64,000 nucleotides of DNA from [Actinomadura] parvosata subsp. kistnae (GTDB taxonomy: Bacteria > Actinomycetota > Actinomycetes > Streptosporangiales > Streptosporangiaceae), in the NCBI RefSeq assembly GCF_900323885.1, contig NZ_OOHJ01000018.1:3273001-3337000 (forward strand), read 5' to 3'. Below, one piece after another: positions 60,351-64,000 of the stretch (position 1 is the stretch's first letter; every line of letters starts with the position of its first letter). The position numbers were made by a program, and so were the translations under genes. Under the pieces are notes generated by a model that saw nothing but the letters and a program-made list of their open reading frames with translations, made no database searches and was not told the origin of the DNA.

Positions 60351-61334
60351 ATGGGCTTGTGGCAGATCGACACCGACACGCTGGCGCGCAGCCGGTTCGT
60401 GCTGTCGCCGTTCGCCGAGACGTTCGCGAGCCTGAAGCTGCTGCACGCGGGCGCTGGCCGGCATCCGGGCGAGGCGGCGTGGCTGCGCGCGCACCTGCCC
60501 GGCTACCGCGCCCGCCTCGCCGACGACCCGGTGGCGGCGCTGATCGTGCGGGCGGCGCTCGGCGCGTCCTGGATCGCCGACTTCTTCTGCCCCACCTCGC
60601 GTGAGGGGGAGAGCTTCGAGGAGACCGTCGCCCGGGTGCGGGCGGCGGGCGCGCGGGAGGCGCGCGACAACCTGCGCGTCTCGCTCCGCGGCCCGCTCCC
60701 CGCCGCCCTGGAGCGGGACGACCTGCCCGAGCGGGCGGCCGCCCTCCTGACGTACGTCTGGGACGAGACCGTACGACCGTACTGGCGGCGCCGCCGGCGC
60801 ATCCTCGAAGCGGACATGGTGGCGCGGACGGCGCGGGTGAGCCAGGGCGGCTGGGCGGCCGTGCTGGACTCGCTGCGGCCCGGTACGCGGTGGCTCGGGG
60901 AGAGCCGCTTCCAGGTCAACATGAACGCGTATCCGCCCCGTGAGGTGGCCGCCGGGGCGGAGCTGCTGTTCATGCCGGTGACGCCGCGGGCCGGGTGGGT
61001 GTCGTGGGAGGGGCGGGAGCGGTACGCCCTCGTCTACCCGTGCCTGGGGGTGCTCGCCGAGGACCACGACCGGCGGCCCGCCCCGGCCGGGCTCGCCGCG
61101 CTCGTCGGCGGCGCGCGGGCCGGGGTGCTGGTGCTCCTGGGCACCCCCATGAGCACGACCCAGCTCGTCGCCGTGACCGGGCAGGCGCTCGGGTCCGTGG
61201 GGCGGCACCTGCGGGTGCTGCTGGACGCGGGGCTGGTGGAGCGGCGGCGGGCCGGGCGGTCGGTCCTCTATGTGCGGACGGCGGCGGGGGACGTGCTGGT
61301 GGAGGCATCAGGGACCGACGTCACTCCGAGCTGA
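60351..61334 (+). CDS. ArsR-like regulator with DUF5937-type N-terminal domain
   Basis: 327 residues. A long N-terminal domain (DTLARSRFVLSPFAETFASL and LRAHLPGYRARLADDP) of the type labelled DUF5937 is followed by a C-terminal ArsR winged helix (STTQLVAVTGQALGSVGRHL, LLDAGLVERRRAGRSVLY). It probably regulates the divergent MFS gene. Its 3' end overlaps the convergent glycosyltransferase gene. Confidence 0.82.
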   Translation: MGLWQIDTDTLARSRFVLSPFAETFASLKLLHAGAGRHPGEAAWLRAHLPGYRARLADDPVAALIVRAALGASWIADFFCPTSREGESFEETVARVRAAGAREARDNLRVSLRGPLPAALERDDLPERAAALLTYVWDETVRPYWRRRRRILEADMVARTARVSQGGWAAVLDSLRPGTRWLGESRFQVNMNAYPPREVAAGAELLFMPVTPRAGWVSWEGRERYALVYPCLGVLAEDHDRRPAPAGLAALVGGARAGVLVLLGTPMSTTQLVAVTGQALGSVGRHLRVLLDAGLVERRRAGRSVLYVRTAAGDVLVEASGTDVTPS

Positions 61335-62547
61335 CCCCCTCGAACAGCAGCTTCGCGGCCGCCATCGCCCCGTCCGAGCGGACCTCGCCCGCCACCTCCG
61401 CCGCCCGCGCCCGGGTCCCGGCCTCCAGCGCCGTCCCGAGCGCCGCCGACAGGGACGCGACGGTCGGCACCGGCCCGTCGTGCGCCACCCCGATCCCCAG
61501 CGCGGCCACCCGCCCCGCGTAGTAGGGCTGGTCCACCATCTGCGGCACCACCACCTGCGGCGCGCCCGCGCGGGCGGCGGTGGTCATGGTGCCCGCGCCC
61601 CCGTGGTGCACCACGGCGGCGACCCGGCGGAACAGCGCCTGCTGGTTGACCTCGCCGACGGCGAAGCAGTCGGCGGCGTCGTCGACGAGGGACAGGTCGG
61701 CCCAGCCCCGGGCGAGCAGGACGCGGTGCCCGTGGGCGCGGACCGCCTCGACGGCCACGCGGGCGACGTCCTCGGCCGCCGCCATGGGCATGCTGCCGAA
61801 GCCGACGTACACGGGCGGCGGGCCCGCGTCCAGGAACGCCTCCAGGTCGGCGGGCAGCGGGCGCTCGTCGGGCAGGATCCACGCGCCGGTCTGGACGACG
61901 TCGAGGTCGGCGGGCAGCACCCACGGGCTGAGCAGCGGGTCCGTGGCCAGCCACGGGTGATCTGTGAGCAGGTGGTCGCGGAAGTTGTCCACAGGGGGAA
62001 GGCCGGCCGACGCTCTGTGGGCGTTGACCGGACCGCCGAATAGGGCGTTCATGTGCTGGATGTCGAGGTCCCACAGCACCCGGTTGTCGGTCACGCCGGC
62101 GGGGTGCGGGTGGCTCGGGTACTCGAACGGCGGGTGGTGCGGCGACGGCAGCATGGTCGGCTGGAAGCACGTGTAGACGTAACGCGTGCCCAGCTTCTCG
62201 GCCGCCGCCCGCGCGCCCGCCACGGCGGGGAACATGCCGGTGGCCACCACCACGTCGCAGCCCTCCGAGGCGGCCTCGGTGACCGTGTCGTAGGTCTCGG
62301 CGACCATGTCGGCCACCCGCTGCGCCATGTCCGCGCTCCTGAACCGCTTCGGCCCCTTCACCATGGACCGTGCCGTCGGGCCGACCGGCACCAGCGGCAC
62401 GCCGGCCCGCGCCAGCACCGCCGCGAACTCCTCGTCGGGCGGCGCGCACACCCGCACCTCGGCGCCGAGGCCGAGCAACTGGACGGCCAGCGCCGCCATG
62501 GGCTCGACATCGCCGCGGGACCCACGGGTGGACAGCAACACTCGCAC
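61321..62547 (-). CDS. family-1 glycosyltransferase, antibiotic/macrolide type
   Basis: 408 residues. The N-terminal RVLLSTRGSRGDVEPMAALA and the C-terminal donor-binding motif FRRVAAVVHHGGAGTMTTAA and VVVPQMVDQPYYAGRV are those of GT1 enzymes acting on glycopeptides, macrolides or lipids. I choose a GTG at 62545-62547, which gives the standard N-terminus. The donor is likely an NDP-sugar; the acceptor is unknown. Confidence 0.88.
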   Translation of the reverse strand: MRVLLSTRGSRGDVEPMAALAVQLLGLGAEVRVCAPPDEEFAAVLARAGVPLVPVGPTARSMVKGPKRFRSADMAQRVADMVAETYDTVTEAASEGCDVVVATGMFPAVAGARAAAEKLGTRYVYTCFQPTMLPSPHHPPFEYPSHPHPAGVTDNRVLWDLDIQHMNALFGGPVNAHRASAGLPPVDNFRDHLLTDHPWLATDPLLSPWVLPADLDVVQTGAWILPDERPLPADLEAFLDAGPPPVYVGFGSMPMAAAEDVARVAVEAVRAHGHRVLLARGWADLSLVDDAADCFAVGEVNQQALFRRVAAVVHHGGAGTMTTAARAGAPQVVVPQMVDQPYYAGRVAALGIGVAHDGPVPTVASLSAALGTALEAGTRARAAEVAGEVRSDGAMAAAKLLFEGVSSE

Positions 62548-62738
62548 AACGTTCTCATTTCTGCAGGTCTTCGGCCTAGGCCGGCGATTCTGCCGCATGC
62601 CGGGGGCCTTGCCGCAAGCCCCCGGGTGCGCTATACGTTGAGAGTGGAAAGGAGTGGTACGTCCCCTTTCTGCAGCTAAGACCGCGTGGTAGCTTCCTGC
62701 CGAGCAAGCCTTGATCCCGTACGAGGCAGGGGCGCGAC

Positions 62739-62798
62739 ATGAGCGGCGAGCAGGACAACACCGCGGCCATGAGCGGCGAGCAGGACAACACCTCGCAG
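62739..62798 (+). repeat. 30-bp duplication at the start of the O-methyltransferase gene
   Basis: Two units (62739-62768 and 62769-62798) share their first 24 bases and both begin with ATG, giving MSGEQDNT twice. Only the first ATG has a ribosome-binding site (AGGGG). Confidence 0.9.
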
Positions 62799-63803
62799 TG
62801 GGCGCGCGCCTGGCAGGTGCTGGGGCCCGTGACGGACCTGGTCACCCCGATGGCGGTACGGGTCGCGGCGTCGCTGCGGCTGACCGACCTGATGGCCGGC
62901 GAGCCCGCCATACCCGTCGAGGAGCTGGCCCGCAGGTCCGGCACCGATCCCGACGCGCTGGGCCGGCTGCTGCGGCTCCTCGTCTGCCGGGGGATCTTCA
63001 CCGAGCCGGAGCCGGGCACGTTCGCCGTCAACGAGCCCGCCGCGCTGCTGGCCTCCGACCACCCGGCGCAGCTACGGCAGCGGCTCGACCTGGACGGCTT
63101 CGGCGGGCGGATGGACCTGGCGTTCACCGGCCTGCTGCACACCGTCCGCACCGGCAAGCCCGCGTGGGAGGCGGTCTTCGGCGCCCCGTACTGGGACTAT
63201 CTCGCCGCCGAGCCGCAGGTCAGCGCGTCGTTCGACGCCATGATGGCCTCGGGCGACGACTACGTGGCCGACGCGGCCGAGGCGTACGACTGGTCGGGCG
63301 TGCGGCACGTCGTGGACGTCGGCGGCGGCACCGGCGTGCTGCTGTCGGAGATCCTGCGCGCCCACCCCGGCCTGCGGGCCACGCTCGTGGACCTGCCGGA
63401 CACCGTGGAGCGCGGCCGGCGCTACCTGGCCGGGCGCGGGCTGGCGGAGCGGTGCGCGTTCGCCGGCCAGAGCTTCTTCGAGCCGCTGCCCGCCGGGGGC
63501 GAGGTGTACGTGCTCAAGCGGGTGCTGCACGACTGGGGTGACGACGACGCCGTACGGATCCTGCGCCGCTGCGCGGAGGCGGCCGGGCCGCACGGGAAGG
63601 TCGTCGTGATCGAGACCGACAGCGGCCTCGGCTCCGACCCGGCCGGGCTGGCCGAGATGAACCTGCGGATGCTCGTGCTCACCGGCGGCCGCGAGCGCAC
63701 CGTCGACGACTACCGCGCCATCGCCGCCGAAGCCGGGCTCGGCCTGGCCGGCGTGCGTCACACGCCGCTCGGGCACATCGTGCTCGAATGCGCTCACCTG
63801 TGA
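62739..63803 (+). CDS. S-adenosylmethionine-dependent O-methyltransferase
   Basis: 354 residues of the acetylserotonin O-methyltransferase type. An N-terminal winged-helix dimerisation domain (LTDLMAGEPAIPVEELARRS) is followed by the SAM site VVDVGGGTGVLLSEIL, then DLPDTVE, LKRVLHDWGDDDAVRIL with the catalytic His, and a GRERTVDDY segment. Such enzymes methylate small aromatic or polyketide hydroxyls. It may belong with the adjacent glycosyltransferase in a small tailoring cluster. Confidence 0.9.
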   Translation: MSGEQDNTAAMSGEQDNTSQWARAWQVLGPVTDLVTPMAVRVAASLRLTDLMAGEPAIPVEELARRSGTDPDALGRLLRLLVCRGIFTEPEPGTFAVNEPAALLASDHPAQLRQRLDLDGFGGRMDLAFTGLLHTVRTGKPAWEAVFGAPYWDYLAAEPQVSASFDAMMASGDDYVADAAEAYDWSGVRHVVDVGGGTGVLLSEILRAHPGLRATLVDLPDTVERGRRYLAGRGLAERCAFAGQSFFEPLPAGGEVYVLKRVLHDWGDDDAVRILRRCAEAAGPHGKVVVIETDSGLGSDPAGLAEMNLRMLVLTGGRERTVDDYRAIAAEAGLGLAGVRHTPLGHIVLECAHL

Positions 63804-64000
63804 CCGAAGGCGTAGACGACCGGCGCCCGCGCCGAAGCCTCCCCGTCGAGCCGCCGCACGTCGCCGAGGAACCGCGCCCGCAGGGCTGACAGGTCCTCGG
63901 GGCCGAGCGTCCCGACCTCGGGGTAGTGCGGGCTGCGGCTGTAGATGCGCCACACCTGCTCGTCGTCGGAACGCGGTAGGACGACTTCTCCGGGCACCGT
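63794..64000 (-). CDS. unknown protein, probably partial at the window edge
   Basis: The last 67 or more codons of a minus-strand gene ending APVVYAFGHR. A GTG at 63995-63997 could be the start, but the frame reaches the window edge, so the gene may continue. No family is recognised. Its 3' end overlaps the convergent methyltransferase gene by 10 bp. Confidence 0.5.
   Translation of the reverse strand, partial: TVPGEVVLPRSDDEQVWRIYSRSPHYPEVGTLGPEDLSALRARFLGDVRRLDGEASARAPVVYAFGHR

Overview
The window is high-GC DNA from a filamentous actinomycete. nuoL-nuoM-nuoN, a YajQ homologue, WhiB, a DUF6230/DUF6114 pair, TAT-type and lipoprotein secretion signals, frequent GTG/TTG starts and actinomycete integrative and conjugative elements (AICEs) all point to Streptomycetales/Streptosporangiales. 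A Streptosporangiaceae member such as Nonomuraea is a reasonable guess but is not proven by the sequence.

Layout. (1) 1-7824 is ordinary chromosome: the 3' part of nuoL, then nuoM and nuoN (overlapping ATGA), htpX, a Nudix hydrolase and a YajQ-family gene. (2) 7825-39206 is a stack of integrated elements at one tRNA-Tyr gene. The tRNA is intact at 7825-7906. A 50-bp copy of its 3' part recurs at 23218, 37453 and 39157, which delimits two nearly complete AICEs (about 15.4 and 14.2 kb) and a 1.7-kb relic. Element 1 carries int, xis, a DUF3631 ATPase, a prim-pol primase, a DNA methyltransferase, SSB, an FtsK-type transfer ATPase, several tiny membrane proteins, a DUF2637 protein, a WhiB regulator, a KorSA-like GntR repressor, a Pif-like Nudix protein and a restriction-like HNH endonuclease. 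Element 2 carries int, xis, a RepSA-type rolling-circle initiator, an FtsK-type ATPase, Pra, a GntR repressor, a frameshifted HTH/TPR regulator and a block of unknown cargo that includes an AT-richer six-helix membrane protein. Element 3 is reduced to the 3' end of an integrase, a GC-rich repeat, a DUF4265 gene and a long inverted repeat. (3) 39207-46360 is chromosome with a NarL-type response regulator and a histidine kinase bracketing three exported or cell-wall-directed proteins (C39-like peptidase, TAT beta-propeller, glycoside-hydrolase-like), plus one further secreted papain-fold-like protein. (4) 46361-47895 is a graveyard of fragments. (5) 47896-64000 holds a divergent HTH regulator/SDR pair, several small hypothetical genes, a lipoprotein, an E9-immunity-like peptide, DUF6230/DUF6114, an SdsA-type alkyl sulfatase, a two-gene unit sharing a short Gly/Gln/Asn-rich motif, a sulfotransferase, an MFS transporter, an ArsR-like regulator, a family-1 glycosyltransferase and an O-methyltransferase.

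How the parts work together. Each AICE is arranged as a long overlapping operon ending in xis-int next to the attachment core, with a GntR repressor and palindromic operators at the far end, as in the pSAM2 regulatory scheme (KorSA, Pra, Pif). The two AICEs use the same tRNA target with related integrases but entirely different replication modules. Short direct repeats inside both ends of all three elements look like integrase arm sites.

Most unusual signals: the three-element stack with its repeat architecture; a cluster of GTGGCAC iterons beside ssb; the adjacent genes at 56225-58326 that share a motif at opposite protein ends, resembling homotypic amyloid-type signalling pairs; and in-frame minisatellites at gene junctions, including one that multiplies the ribosome-binding site and start codon of the DUF6114 gene four-fold. 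Coordinates of start codons are my choices from ribosome-binding sites and family lengths. No database search was possible.
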